From: Neisseria sp.
GTDB lineage: Bacteria; Pseudomonadota; Gammaproteobacteria; Burkholderiales; Neisseriaceae
DNA: 64,000 bases
Assembly: GCA_030538415.1 (NCBI GenBank)
Contig: JAUNTY010000005.1
Location: 17,570-81,569 of the forward strand
Direction of reading: 5' to 3'
In this document: positions 35,840 to 45,331 of the stretch, piece after piece
How positions within the stretch are numbered: the stretch's first letter is position 1
Layout of the letters: each line of letters starts with the position of its first letter
Made by a program: the position numbers and the translations under genes
Notes under the pieces: model-generated
The model's database searches: none
Told to the model about the DNA's origin: nothing
What the model saw: only the letters and a program-made list of their open reading frames with translations

Positions 35840-36499
35840 ATCGCTACTCCTTATTATTCATGGATGTTGGTAAATTGAAACTGCGCACTTAGCAATTAAT
35901 AGTAGATTGCATTTGTAGTATAGCCAATTCGACTATAAGCACCAATTGAAAATAGTAAAAGTAACCAGACAATCAAAAGAAGAAGTTAATGTTATGTGAT
36001 AACGTTTGGTCTTGTGGAGAGCTGGTATTGAATTGAGTCATTACCATGCCGTCTGAAACGTTCAGACGCATCCAAAAAAAGAAGAGACCGATGACGACCG
36101 ATATAGAAACTTTGCACGACTGTTACTGCCAACACCGCGAGTAATACTCCGAAGCCTTCCGCCTGCGCATCCATCGTGCTTTAAGCTGGCTCAGACGGGC
36201 GTAGCAGGATGAGGGAGCAGATTACAGCAGTTCAAGTGTTACTGATTTTGAGTCAGAATGGAGCTGAAATACTGGAAGTAGCAGCCTTTCAGCTTTTCAG
36301 ACGGCCTCTGAGGTTGGTTATTCCAGGCAGTAGTGAGTGGGCGCCGAAATGACGACAGTTGTCGGTTTTTTTCAAGCATTTGGCGGCGCCATCAAGAAAC
36401 AATGGATTAAGGAGTCCGGCAAAGGTCTTAGGCCATGAAATAGGCCATATTTTTTGCGCCAAAGAAAAACCCCCTTGATAAACAAGGGGATTTTGTGAT
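35840..36499. other. AT-rich gap left of the prophage with gene remnants
   Basis: Holds the adh upstream region, a decayed frame (36091-36240), an isolated uptake sequence and a CCCCTTG...CAAGGGG hairpin (36471-36492) just before the attL-like site. No intact gene was seen. Confidence 0.6.
36091..36240 (+). pseudogene. Decayed 5' fragment of a possible HEPN-type gene
   Basis: A GAGA-like ribosome site (AGAAGAGACCG) precedes ATG 36091. The frame reads MTTDIETLHDCYCQHRE, stops at TAA, then continues in phase YSEAFRLRIHRALSWLRRA before TAG. This resembles, from memory, the N-terminus of Neisseria HEPN-domain proteins; in-frame stops make it a relic. Confidence 0.35.
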
Positions 36500-36526
36500 A
36501 ATTGGTGGAGGCGGGGGGATTGAACC
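36500..36526. other. Left att-like copy of the ssrA 3' end
   Basis: AATTGGTGGAGGCGGGGGGATTGAACC repeats the sequence at 46573-46600, with one A missing. Identity stops right after GAACC, as expected for a crossover in the tmRNA acceptor/T-arm region. Confidence 0.8.
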
Positions 36527-39500
36527 TTTCTCCATCTGTTTATCCGGTTTTCCTGAATATCCGCAAGCCCAAAGACCAAGCACACGGCGACGCTGATTTT
36601 TTGATGTTTGATGAAGCGCAGGCGGTGATTGATTCCGGTGAAGCAGACGGCTTTATCGTTCGAGACGGGCAAATCATGGAAGAGCTTGTCGTCTTCGACC
36701 ACAACCAAATCAAATCCGCCATGGGCAATACGGGCGCGTTCAGCCGCGACAGCGACGACATCCGCCACAGCCAAAGCCCGATGAAAGACACGGCGGCGAA
36801 TATCCGCCGTGGCCGCGAGGCGATGAACCGCGCCATCAACGACCGCGCCGATGTGAAACGGGCGATGTACCGCAACGACATCGGCTGGGTGGATTTTGTT
36901 TGGGGCGACACGGGCAAGGTAGAAGCCAACGGACGCACCAAGGGCGCGATGGGTTTGGCACATATCATCGAAGCACGGCAGCGCAAAGACGGCATGAGCT
37001 ATGCCGATGTGGTGCAGATGTTGACCCGGGATGTAGTGGAAACGATTGCCCAAGGACGGGAATTGTCAAACACGCAAGTCGGCAATTCGACAGCGGTCAA
37101 GCTGGTGCATAACCGCCAACTGGTAGGCTTGAGAAAAAGCAAAGGCAGTAACGCCTGGATGGTTACCGCCTTTGAGGTGTATGAAGATGCGAACGGAAAG
37201 GGATATGACAATACCGTCCCTACTGATTCCAACGCTACACTCTCCCGTGTTGGAACAGGGGCTTCACACGCGGCCTCTGATTCGAATCAGGCAGCAGGGG
37301 CAGTCGGCTTGAATGAGCAAGGCTCAAACGCCGCTCTTGAACGGGAGCGACCGAACCGCACAAACCGCATGAGCGATACGCAAGCCCACTCACGAAGAGG
37401 CAGGGGCTTGGGAGCAGATGACACTAATAATCTACCCCAAACCAGCCGCCCCGTCAACGAAAACGCCCGTGCCAAAGCCGGGCAAATCCGAGGCCGTCTG
37501 AAAGAAGTGTTGGGCGACAAGTCCAAGCTGATTGAGGTGGTGGATGTATCGAACCAACGCCCCGACGATGCGTTGAATCTGATTTCAGGCCGTGTTGAGG
37601 GCTGGTTCAGTCCGAAGACGGGCAAGATTACCATGATTGCCGAAACCGTGACGATGGAACGGGCGGAACACGTGGCCTGGCATGAACTCGGACACCGTGG
37701 CGTGGCAATGGCCGGTTGGGCTGATTATATGGCGGTGATGAAACAGCTTGAGTTGAACAAGACCGTTAAATCCTTGGCCGATGCAATTCAGGGCGACCGC
37801 AAGGGTTTGAGCGACCGAGCCGCCCGAAGCCGCGCGGTTGCCATTGAAGAAGCTCTGGTGGAGCTTTACGCCGCGCAGCAGACGGGCAATTATGCCGGAC
37901 TGGAAAGCCGCTACAAGGTGAAGATTGCCCAAGGTGTGCAACAAGGCATGGGCGGCTTCTTCAGCCGCTTGGCGCAGCGTTTGCGCAAGGTATTCAGCCA
38001 GGCATTCAAAAGGCCGTCTGAAAGTTTCAGCGATGCCGATGTGTACCGCATCTTGCAGGAGGTGGGGCGCAACAGCACGCGCGATTCAGGCGGCCTCAAT
38101 GGTGGCGGGCGTTACAGCCCGACAGAATCCGATTTAGCGCAAGCAAAACAGCAGGATAACCGCCGTTTCAGCACCGCCGAAAACAACAGCTTCGCCGAAA
38201 CCGAACTGAAATACGGCGGGCGTGAAGCCTACGAACAGGCGAAAGCCGCAGGCGAAACCGAACTGAATTACCGCCAATGGGTGCAGGTGAGAACGCCTGA
38301 ATTTAAGGCTTGGTTCGGCGACTGGGAAAACGACCCTGACGAGGCTTCGAAAATCATTAATGAAGATACGGGCGAACCGCTGGTGGTGTATCACGCGACA
38401 GATGCGGATTTCAATATTTTTGAACGCAATAAGCTGGGTAAGGAAACTTACGGGAATGCCAACAGCCTTGAATACGCATTAACGGCAGGCGTTGGGCATT
38501 GGTTTAATTCACAAGATTTGAATCAAACACGCAATTATGGAAATAGGGGCGTGGCCGCTTTCCTGAATATTAAAGAGCCATCATACAAGCATGATGTTGC
38601 CGACCTTGCTTACGATATTGGGATTTCCGGGGTTATCTCGGATGACAAGCAGGATTTCTACGACTATGAAAGCAATGAGGAGCTTAATCAAGTTGCAGAG
38701 GATTTTGTTGATTATCTGCGAATCTACGAATATGCAGATGGCGTTGTTGTTCGTGGAGATGAAGAATATGGCGGGGTTTCCTATGTCGCTTTCGATGCCA
38801 ACCAAATCAAATCCGCCACCGATAACACGGGCGCGTTTGATGCGGCGAATGACGATATCCGCTTCAGCACCGCGCCCGCAACAGACGACCAACGCTATCT
38901 TGATTTGGCCGAACGCTACGAGGCGGGGGATAAATCGGTGGAGGACAAGCTGCGGAAGATGGTGGCGGCCGAAGCCCGGCGCAAGTTCGGGCGCAAGTCG
39001 AAAGGAGCGAAAGACGACAAAGGCCGTCTGAAAGAGGTGTATCACGGCACACCGAACGAGTTCAACGAGTTTAGCTACGATTACATGGGCAATCAGGGTA
39101 CGGTGGACGGACAAGGCTTTTACTTCACCGACAGCGCCGACTTTGCCGAACTGTACCAACAGGGTGACGGGCGCGTGATGCGCGGCTACCTTGATATTCA
39201 GAACACCTTGAGCAGCGACCAATGGACGTTGAGCAAGGCCAATGTGAAAGCCATCATCAGGGAGCTTGACCCCGATGGCAGCGACTTTCTCACCAATTAC
39301 GGCGATGTGGATTATGAGGGCTACAACACGGTTTTGAATGAAGCGGTGCAGAACGAGCTTGATTTTTCAGACAACGACGTGGACTTTATCGGCTCGCTGA
39401 TTAATTCCGGCGCGGAGATGGCAGATGTGTACCGCGCCTTGGGCAAGGTGAAAGGCAAAAGCGGCATCGTTGTGCCGAAAGACGATGGCAGTACGCATTA

Positions 39501-41949
39501 TATTGCGACACAACCGAGCCAAATCAAATCATCGGACTTTGTGACGCGGGATGATGCAGGGAACATTATTCCGCTGTCGGAACGCTTTAATACTGAGAGC
39601 AACGATGTGCGCTACAGCCAAGCCCCGCAAAAGCTGAACCCGCAGGAAAAACGCTGGTTCAACGAGCAGGGCGAATTGCGGGCGGGGCTTGCGGCTTACA
39701 ACAAACTGGGCAGCCTGATTAAGCCGGTGCTGGCGAGGGCGAAGCTGGCAAACAACCACCCCGATTCGTTCACCCGCTATATGCGCGATTATCGGGCGCA
39801 AATCAATGTGGCGGGGCAGACGGCGCAAGACATTGCCGAAGCGGGCAAAACGCTGACTGCCGATGAGCGCCGCCTGCTTTCCGATGTATTGGAAATGGAA
39901 CTGCCTGAGGGCGTGGAGACTTCGCCCGAAATGCAGGAACTGGCCGGGGCGGTGCGGGAGATTTTGAGCCAACAAAGTGACGATTTGGTGGCTTTGAAAA
40001 TGTTGTCACCCGAAAGCGCGGAGCGTTTCCGCGATACCTATCTGCCGAGGATGTACAACAAACAGGCAGGCGGCTTGTTTGACCATACCGATTTGGGCAA
40101 GATGAACCGCGAGTTTCGCAGGGCGCAGCGCGGCAAGCTGGGTACGGCCATCAAGGGCAATCATCTGAAAGGGCGCGGCATTTTCAAGGAAGTGCCGATC
40201 AAGGAGCGTGACTATTGGACGGAACGCGGCTTTGAGGTGCGCGAGGACAAGGGCAACGGCAAGCTGTTGATGTGGCGCGACTACAGCCGCGACGAACGGG
40301 CGCAGATGGGCGAGGAGCGCGATGCCATGCTGCGTTTTACATCGGGCTATATCAAGACGCAGGGTGATATTGCCAAGGGGATGTTGTTTAACCGCATTGC
40401 CGAAGACGGCGAACTGAGCAGCAATGTGCAACTTGAGGCGGATTGGGTACAAGTGCCTGATACGGCCATTGCGGGAACGGGCGGGGTGAAACGCTACGGC
40501 GCATTGGCGGGCAAGTGGGTGCATCCCGAAGTGGCCTATCATTTGCAGCAGCAGTTTTATATCGACGGCGCAATGCAAAAGGTGTGGCGTTCGGCGCTTG
40601 GCTGGTGGAAGCTGGCGAAGACGGTGTATAACCCCGTGGCACACGTGAACAACGTGGTGAGCAATATCGCCATGACTTGGTCTGCGGGCGGGCGCTTGCG
40701 CGATTTGGTGCCGATGGCGAATGAAATCCGCAAGAAAGGGGCATTGTACCGCGAGGCTTTGGAACTCGGCCTGATTGGCGAGGCGGTGGACGTGGCGGGC
40801 TTGCAGGAAATGTTTGTCGGACTGAACAATGCCGCCGATGACGGGCAGTTGATGGACACGCTAATCGGGCGCGTTTTGAAGCGTGCGGACAAGATGGCCT
40901 TAGGTATTCCCGGCAAAGTCGGCGACAAGTTTCAGACGGCCTATCGCGTGGAAGACGAGGTGTTCAAACTGGCTTTGTACAAGCGCGGAAAGGAGCGGGG
41001 TTTGTCGCCGAAAGAAGCCGCCGATTACGCCCTCACCTTTATGTTTGATTACAGCGAGATTCCGCAGGGCGTGAAGTGGGTACGCGATACGGGCATACTG
41101 CCGTTTATCAGCTATACCTACAAGGCGATGCCTGCGATGGCGCGGCTGGCTTTGACGCGGCCGCATCGGATGCTGGCGGTAACGGCGGCAATGTATAGCC
41201 TGAATGCCTTGTCGTATGCCCTGCTCGGCGGCGATGCGGACGAAGACGAAGAACGCGAATACATGCCCGACTATCAGAAAGGCTTTACTTCGTTCGGCAC
41301 GCCGAAGTTGATTCGCCTGCCGTGGAACGACAGCAAGGGCAAGCCGGTATTCGTGGACGTTTACCGCTGGCTGCCGCTGGGCGATTTCGCTGATACGCAA
41401 AATCAAATGGGCGGCCTGCCGCTGCCGCAATGGGCGACACCGAACGGACCGGTTGTGAACCATGCTTTTGCCTTGCTCGGCAATAAAGACACGTTCACGG
41501 GGCGGGAGATTGTGAAACCCTATATGAGCGATGGCGAGAAAGCGGCGACCTACGGCAAGTGGCTGGCGCAGCAATGGCTGCCTGCAAGCGTGGGCGTGCC
41601 TTATTCCTACCACACCAATAACGTGCTTGACGGGGTGAAAAGCCAGTTTGAAGGCTCAAAGATGGCCGAGGCGCTGGAATGGATGGGCTATACCGGCACC
41701 AACTACCGTGGCGAAGACAAACAGCTTTACCGCACTTTGCCCGGGGCATTCGGCGTGAAGCTGCGCGGCGAGAAACCGCAGGATATGAAAGCGGCGCAAC
41801 AGCGCAGAACCGGCTACGAGATTCGGGAACTGAAAGCGGATATGGGCAGAATCCGCCGCGACAATACGCTTTCGGACAGCACGAAAGACGCGCGACTGGA
41901 AAACAGGCGCAAGGCTTTGCAGCGGCTTTATGACAAGATGTCCGATTGA
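36502..41949 (+). CDS. Truncated phage polyvalent protein (nuclease, ADP-ribosyltransferase, protease and virion modules)
   Basis: An open frame of 1815 codons whose 5' end begins in the att site (TTG GTG), so the N-terminus is missing. Modules in order: tail end of an ADP-ribosyltransferase (about 15-90, HNQIKSAMGNTGAF); a PBECR-like nuclease (about 100-235, GLAHIIEARQ and GNSTAVKLVHNRQLVGLRK); a metallopeptidase with HELGH at 394-398; a second ART-like unit (about 570-790, VVYHATDADFNIFE, DANQIKSATDNTGAF); a third (about 840-1025, VYHGTPNEFNEF, GFYFTD); and a long virion-type region (about 1040-1815) of the LPD38/PLxRFG class. Such proteins are injected with phage DNA. Whether it is expressed is unknown. 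Confidence 0.75.
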   Translation: MVEAGGLNLSPSVYPVFLNIRKPKDQAHGDADFLMFDEAQAVIDSGEADGFIVRDGQIMEELVVFDHNQIKSAMGNTGAFSRDSDDIRHSQSPMKDTAANIRRGREAMNRAINDRADVKRAMYRNDIGWVDFVWGDTGKVEANGRTKGAMGLAHIIEARQRKDGMSYADVVQMLTRDVVETIAQGRELSNTQVGNSTAVKLVHNRQLVGLRKSKGSNAWMVTAFEVYEDANGKGYDNTVPTDSNATLSRVGTGASHAASDSNQAAGAVGLNEQGSNAALERERPNRTNRMSDTQAHSRRGRGLGADDTNNLPQTSRPVNENARAKAGQIRGRLKEVLGDKSKLIEVVDVSNQRPDDALNLISGRVEGWFSPKTGKITMIAETVTMERAEHVAWHELGHRGVAMAGWADYMAVMKQLELNKTVKSLADAIQGDRKGLSDRAARSRAVAIEEALVELYAAQQTGNYAGLESRYKVKIAQGVQQGMGGFFSRLAQRLRKVFSQAFKRPSESFSDADVYRILQEVGRNSTRDSGGLNGGGRYSPTESDLAQAKQQDNRRFSTAENNSFAETELKYGGREAYEQAKAAGETELNYRQWVQVRTPEFKAWFGDWENDPDEASKIINEDTGEPLVVYHATDADFNIFERNKLGKETYGNANSLEYALTAGVGHWFNSQDLNQTRNYGNRGVAAFLNIKEPSYKHDVADLAYDIGISGVISDDKQDFYDYESNEELNQVAEDFVDYLRIYEYADGVVVRGDEEYGGVSYVAFDANQIKSATDNTGAFDAANDDIRFSTAPATDDQRYLDLAERYEAGDKSVEDKLRKMVAAEARRKFGRKSKGAKDDKGRLKEVYHGTPNEFNEFSYDYMGNQGTVDGQGFYFTDSADFAELYQQGDGRVMRGYLDIQNTLSSDQWTLSKANVKAIIRELDPDGSDFLTNYGDVDYEGYNTVLNEAVQNELDFSDNDVDFIGSLINSGAEMADVYRALGKVKGKSGIVVPKDDGSTHYIATQPSQIKSSDFVTRDDAGNIIPLSERFNTESNDVRYSQAPQKLNPQEKRWFNEQGELRAGLAAYNKLGSLIKPVLARAKLANNHPDSFTRYMRDYRAQINVAGQTAQDIAEAGKTLTADERRLLSDVLEMELPEGVETSPEMQELAGAVREILSQQSDDLVALKMLSPESAERFRDTYLPRMYNKQAGGLFDHTDLGKMNREFRRAQRGKLGTAIKGNHLKGRGIFKEVPIKERDYWTERGFEVREDKGNGKLLMWRDYSRDERAQMGEERDAMLRFTSGYIKTQGDIAKGMLFNRIAEDGELSSNVQLEADWVQVPDTAIAGTGGVKRYGALAGKWVHPEVAYHLQQQFYIDGAMQKVWRSALGWWKLAKTVYNPVAHVNNVVSNIAMTWSAGGRLRDLVPMANEIRKKGALYREALELGLIGEAVDVAGLQEMFVGLNNAADDGQLMDTLIGRVLKRADKMALGIPGKVGDKFQTAYRVEDEVFKLALYKRGKERGLSPKEAADYALTFMFDYSEIPQGVKWVRDTGILPFISYTYKAMPAMARLALTRPHRMLAVTAAMYSLNALSYALLGGDADEDEEREYMPDYQKGFTSFGTPKLIRLPWNDSKGKPVFVDVYRWLPLGDFADTQNQMGGLPLPQWATPNGPVVNHAFALLGNKDTFTGREIVKPYMSDGEKAATYGKWLAQQWLPASVGVPYSYHTNNVLDGVKSQFEGSKMAEALEWMGYTGTNYRGEDKQLYRTLPGAFGVKLRGEKPQDMKAAQQRRTGYEIRELKADMGRIRRDNTLSDSTKDARLENRRKALQRLYDKMSD

Positions 41950-41954
41950 CTGAA

Positions 41955-41981
41955 AGGCCGTCTGAATGTTCAGACGGCCTT
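41955..41981. terminator. Hairpin between the polyvalent and toxin genes
   Basis: AGGCCGTCTGAATGTTCAGACGGCCT is an uptake-sequence palindrome between convergent genes, serving either strand. Confidence 0.6.
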
Positions 41982-41985
41982 TGTT

Positions 41986-42258
41986 TCAGCTTCGGTAAAC
42001 TTGGCGGCGGTTGCCGATGCGCACTACCAATACGGTGATTTCGCCGTCGCGTATGTCGCAGATGATGCGCCAGTCGCCAACACGGTATTTCCACAAATCA
42101 CCCAGGCGAGAACCTTTCAATGCTTCGCCGATGCTGCGCACATCTTCCAGCGGGGCAAGCCTTTGGTTTAGGAATTGCAGTATGCGGCGGGCAGTTTGCG
42201 GGTCGAGCTTTTTTAATTCTTTCAGCGCTTCTTTTTCAAATTCAATCTGCCAGGCCAT
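41986..42258 (-). CDS. RelE/ParE-family toxin
   Basis: A 90-residue protein with the RelE fold pattern: WQIEFEKEALKELKKLD (helix 1), RILQFLNQRL, LKGSRLGDLWKYRVGDWRIIC (residues 47-67) and a strand DGEITVLVVRIGNRRQVY. The Arg and Lys residues that contact ribosomal RNA or gyrase in relatives are present in this last part. It overlaps the antitoxin gene by 17 bases. RelE members cut mRNA on the ribosome; ParE members block gyrase; which applies is undecided. Confidence 0.85.
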   Translation of the reverse strand: MAWQIEFEKEALKELKKLDPQTARRILQFLNQRLAPLEDVRSIGEALKGSRLGDLWKYRVGDWRIICDIRDGEITVLVVRIGNRRQVYRS

Positions 42259-42469
42259 ACTCTGCCATCACTTCGGTCAAGGGGGTGGTGTGGCTTTTGC
42301 CTTCTTTCAGGGCGAGCAGACGGGATTCGGCCAAATAGAGGTCTTCCATGTCTTCAAGGCCGCGCGCAATACTTTCACGCAGATAAAAGGCTTTGGTTCG
42401 CCCGGTGCTGGCGGCGAGATGGTTGAGGCGCTGCTCCAGTTCGGCAGGCAGGCGGATGGTGGTGGGCAT
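42242..42469 (-). CDS. Ribbon-helix-helix antitoxin of the RelE-type toxin
   Basis: A 75-residue protein. Residues 3-9 (TTIRLPA) form the DNA-binding ribbon and the next 40 residues two helices (ELEQRLNHLAASTGRTKAFYLRESI), the RHH/RelB-like design. A Glu/Leu-rich tail (EDMEDLYLAESRLLALKEG) would wrap the toxin. Antitoxin precedes toxin, with overlapping genes, on the minus strand against the phage direction. Its operator is just upstream. Confidence 0.83.
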   Translation of the reverse strand: MPTTIRLPAELEQRLNHLAASTGRTKAFYLRESIARGLEDMEDLYLAESRLLALKEGKSHTTPLTEVMAEYGLAD

Positions 42470-42482
42470 GTCGCTTCCTTTG

Positions 42483-42513
42483 TGTATTCAATGTATTCAT
42501 TGTATTCAATACA
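42483..42513 (-). promoter_or_regulatory. Iterated operator of the toxin-antitoxin pair
   Basis: TGTATTCA occurs three times at exactly 9-base steps (42483, 42492, 42501), the last forming the palindrome TGTATTCAATACA. It lies 14 bases upstream of the antitoxin ATG. RHH antitoxins bind such iterated short boxes. Confidence 0.65.
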
Positions 42514-42527
42514 GGCAAAAGAGGCAA

Positions 42528-42585
42528 GAGTAACCGATTAAAAATTCCGCACAATACCTCTATCATTTGATGGAGGTATTTTTTT
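42528..42585 (+). promoter_or_regulatory. Phage leader element 1: GAGTAACCGATTA plus RBS-sequestering hairpin
   Basis: The 13-base motif at 42528-42540 is followed at 42553-42580 by a near-perfect inverted repeat (AATACCTCTATCA/TGATGGAGGTATT), a run of seven T and then the ATG. The only ribosome site, GGAGG, is inside the 3' arm. It looks like both an intrinsic terminator and a translation switch. Confidence 0.7.
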
Positions 42586-44469
42586 ATGGCACAGGCAAAC
42601 AAGTATATCCCTCAAACCAGCTTTGCATCTGATGTGCGCACCAACAAGCCGGGGCGCGAGGCGGTGAATCCCGGGGCGCTGGATGCGGAGTTCCGCCATA
42701 TCCGCATGACGGCTAACGGGCTGGTGGATAATTTGGCAAAAATCCAGCGTGACGACGGCAAGCTGAAAGATGCGGCGGTGGACGTGCATACCCTGCACCG
42801 TGATGTGTTGATGCTGTTGGGCAAGTATGAACTGATTGGCGAGTGGACGCCGAACCGACCGTATCTTGAGGGCTATGTGGTGGATTACGGCGGCAGGCTG
42901 TATGTGTGCATCGAAAGCCACGATGCAAACGACGCCATCGACCTGGACAAATTCAAGGCATTTGGCTCGGCAAGCAGCACGCTGACGGGTGATTATTTGC
43001 CGGTGAATTTCTCGGAATCTTTTATGGCGGCCGATGCGGACAGCTTGACGGAAGCGGGTGTGTATATCCTGAACGATAACGGTGCGTTGTCGTATTTGTT
43101 TGTATTGGGCAAAGACGATAGCATCGGCCAGTTGCGCATCGGCGCGGACGGATTGGCGGTGCGCTTTCAGACGGCCTCAGGCTGGAGCGAGTGGGGCGGC
43201 GTGGGCGGCAAGGCCGAACCCGACACGCTGGATGAAGACAGCGAAAACAGCATTTCAGACGGCAAGCACACGCACAAGCTGCAACGCGCCGATACCAGTA
43301 AGGCCGGTATCGTCAAGCTTGGGCACGATTACGGCGCAAAAAGCGAAGACGTGGCTGCCAGCCTGAAAGCGGTGGCGGATGCGCTGGACGAATCAAAAGA
43401 GTTTGCCAGCTCGCAAATCATCAAGACGCTCGGCACGATGGGCGGTGGCGGCGGCTCGGGCCTGGTGGTAAGTGATGTGCCGGTTGGGGCGTTGATGTAT
43501 TTTGACATGGAACAAGCGCCGGAGGGCTATTTGGTGGCCGACGGCTCGGAGCAGTCGCAAGAGGAATACCCCGAACTGTATGCCGCCATCGGCGACCGCT
43601 ACGGCACGGCGGCGGCAGGAAAGTTCAAGCTGCCTGACGGACGGGCTGAGTTTATCCGCGGCTTGGATATGGGGCGTGGTGTGGACGTGGGGCGTGTGGC
43701 GGGTAGCACGCAGGCGGGAACGTCGGGACGGCATTATCACGGCACATCGGCTGTTTATATGTCCGGAAGCGCCTATAGAAATATCGGCTTTCCTGTAAAC
43801 TTCTGGGATGACGGAACGGAAACGGCTAGCGAGCCGCCTGACGCATTAAAGGCAAGAATCGGCAAAACGCCGTGGATATCCGCGACTGGTGTGGCAGGTG
43901 AAAGTTGGTACAGACAATCCGCTGCAAAGCAGGCAGTTGCTTTCGGAGTGACTTTATCGAACGCGGCAGCAGCCGGAGTTAATACATCAGGTCAAGCATC
44001 GGCAAGTTTACGTTTGGTGACGACGAATACGCACAACACCGGCAAATATTTAGGCGGCACAATCTCCTCCCTAGATATTCCCGCCGACGCCAAAGACGGC
44101 GGTAGCGACCCGCGCCCCCGCAACCTTGCCATGCTGTTGTGCATCAAGGCGGTGGGCGGCAGCGGCATGTTGGCAAGCGAAGAACGGGCAGGCTTGACTA
44201 AGCTGTATCAGAAAGTTGTCGGGGATGGCGCAATTGACGGCGCGGTATCGTCCAAAGGGGTGAAAGATTTTGTCGGTGAGGCTGTCAAGTGGGAAAACCT
44301 TCCGGGCAAGCCGTCTACATTTACCCCGTCTGCCCACACGCATCAATGGTCTGATATTCAGGGTGCGCCGGAATGGGTGTTGAAGTCGGTGTATGATGAA
44401 AAGATTGCGGCGTTGGAAGAGCGTTTGGCCAAACTGGAAAACCCAAGCCCCGCGCCTGATTCGCCCTGA
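42586..44469 (+). CDS. Phage tail-fibre / tail-collar protein
   Basis: A 627-residue protein. The N-terminal 130 residues are shared with the next gene (LAKIQRDDGKLKD, YGGRLYVCIESHD), so they probably anchor to the virion. The middle is repetitive. A tail-collar domain lies near 300-370 (VPVGALMYFD and APEGYLVADG). The C-terminus is a small coiled coil. It is the best candidate for the host-binding fibre of the lost phage. Confidence 0.8.
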   Translation: MAQANKYIPQTSFASDVRTNKPGREAVNPGALDAEFRHIRMTANGLVDNLAKIQRDDGKLKDAAVDVHTLHRDVLMLLGKYELIGEWTPNRPYLEGYVVDYGGRLYVCIESHDANDAIDLDKFKAFGSASSTLTGDYLPVNFSESFMAADADSLTEAGVYILNDNGALSYLFVLGKDDSIGQLRIGADGLAVRFQTASGWSEWGGVGGKAEPDTLDEDSENSISDGKHTHKLQRADTSKAGIVKLGHDYGAKSEDVAASLKAVADALDESKEFASSQIIKTLGTMGGGGGSGLVVSDVPVGALMYFDMEQAPEGYLVADGSEQSQEEYPELYAAIGDRYGTAAAGKFKLPDGRAEFIRGLDMGRGVDVGRVAGSTQAGTSGRHYHGTSAVYMSGSAYRNIGFPVNFWDDGTETASEPPDALKARIGKTPWISATGVAGESWYRQSAAKQAVAFGVTLSNAAAAGVNTSGQASASLRLVTTNTHNTGKYLGGTISSLDIPADAKDGGSDPRPRNLAMLLCIKAVGGSGMLASEERAGLTKLYQKVVGDGAIDGAVSSKGVKDFVGEAVKWENLPGKPSTFTPSAHTHQWSDIQGAPEWVLKSVYDEKIAALEERLAKLENPSPAPDSP

Positions 44470-44524
44470 GTAACCGATTAGAAATTTCGGACAATACCTC
44501 TATCATTTGATGGAGGTATTTTTT
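44468..44524 (+). promoter_or_regulatory. Phage leader element 2: GAGTAACCGATTA plus RBS-sequestering hairpin
   Basis: The motif at 44468-44480 overlaps the stop codon of the fibre gene (TGAG). The hairpin at 44493-44520 is identical to element 1 and is followed by T residues and ATG 44525. Confidence 0.7.
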
Positions 44525-45313
44525 ATGGCACATGCAAACCCCTATACACCGGGGCAGGTGGAAACGCTGGAGGAAGCCCGCGCCGAACTGGTGAAGCTCG
44601 CAGATACGGTGAACACCATCTTGGAAAACCAGCAGAAGTTGCAACGTGACGACGGCTGCCTGAAGGATTGTTCGGTGGTGCCGCACACCCTGAGTGACGA
44701 AGTGATGCGGATGATTGGTGATTACGTGATGAAAGGCGAATACGCCGCCATGCCCTACCAAAAAGGGCAGGTGGTGTCTTACCGGCAACGGCTTTATGTC
44801 TGCATCGAACCGCACGACGGCGGCGACGTGATGGATATGAAGAAATTCAAATTGATTGGCAAAGCGGGGTGCGGGTGTGATGGTGGGGGCGAAGCGGTCT
44901 CCAACCCGTGCGCGGCCAAGTCAACTTATGCGGGCGTTCTCGACCAGCAGAATCAGCGGATTGATACCAGCAACGGCTGCCTGGTTTTTATGGATATCAA
45001 ACACACGGCGATATCTGTTTGGAAGCGTGAAAATGGGAATTACGACTACCGTCTCGATCTAGATGTCGACCTCAAAGAGGGAGAGGAAATCACCATTGCA
45101 ATTAAAGGCGGGGTTTTAATAGATGATTTGCCGTATTTAAGATTCGATTCTTCTTTTTATGTCTACTTCGGAAATTTTGAGCAACATGTAGTATATAACT
45201 ATGACCCGATGGTTACTTTAAGAGACCCTTTTGGGTTGTTTATCAATGCCTGGCGCATTAATGGTGTGAATCATTATTTAGTTAGCCTGAATCAAGCAGC
45301 GGGCGTTATGTGA
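44525..45313 (+). CDS. Second tail-fibre-like protein, paralogue of the preceding N-terminus
   Basis: From ATG 44525 the protein has 262 residues (a start six codons upstream falls inside the hairpin). Residues 15-115 parallel the preceding fibre (QKLQRDDGCLKD, YRQRLYVCIEPHD), then a GCGCDGGG hinge. The last 150 residues are different, AT-richer and beta-rich (YDYRLDLDVDLKEGEEITIAI). The two genes share an anchor but carry different distal domains, a common way to give a phage two host specificities. The function of the distal domain is unknown. Confidence 0.7.
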   Translation: MAHANPYTPGQVETLEEARAELVKLADTVNTILENQQKLQRDDGCLKDCSVVPHTLSDEVMRMIGDYVMKGEYAAMPYQKGQVVSYRQRLYVCIEPHDGGDVMDMKKFKLIGKAGCGCDGGGEAVSNPCAAKSTYAGVLDQQNQRIDTSNGCLVFMDIKHTAISVWKRENGNYDYRLDLDVDLKEGEEITIAIKGGVLIDDLPYLRFDSSFYVYFGNFEQHVVYNYDPMVTLRDPFGLFINAWRINGVNHYLVSLNQAAGVM

Positions 45314-45331
45314 TTTTACTTATTCACGCCT

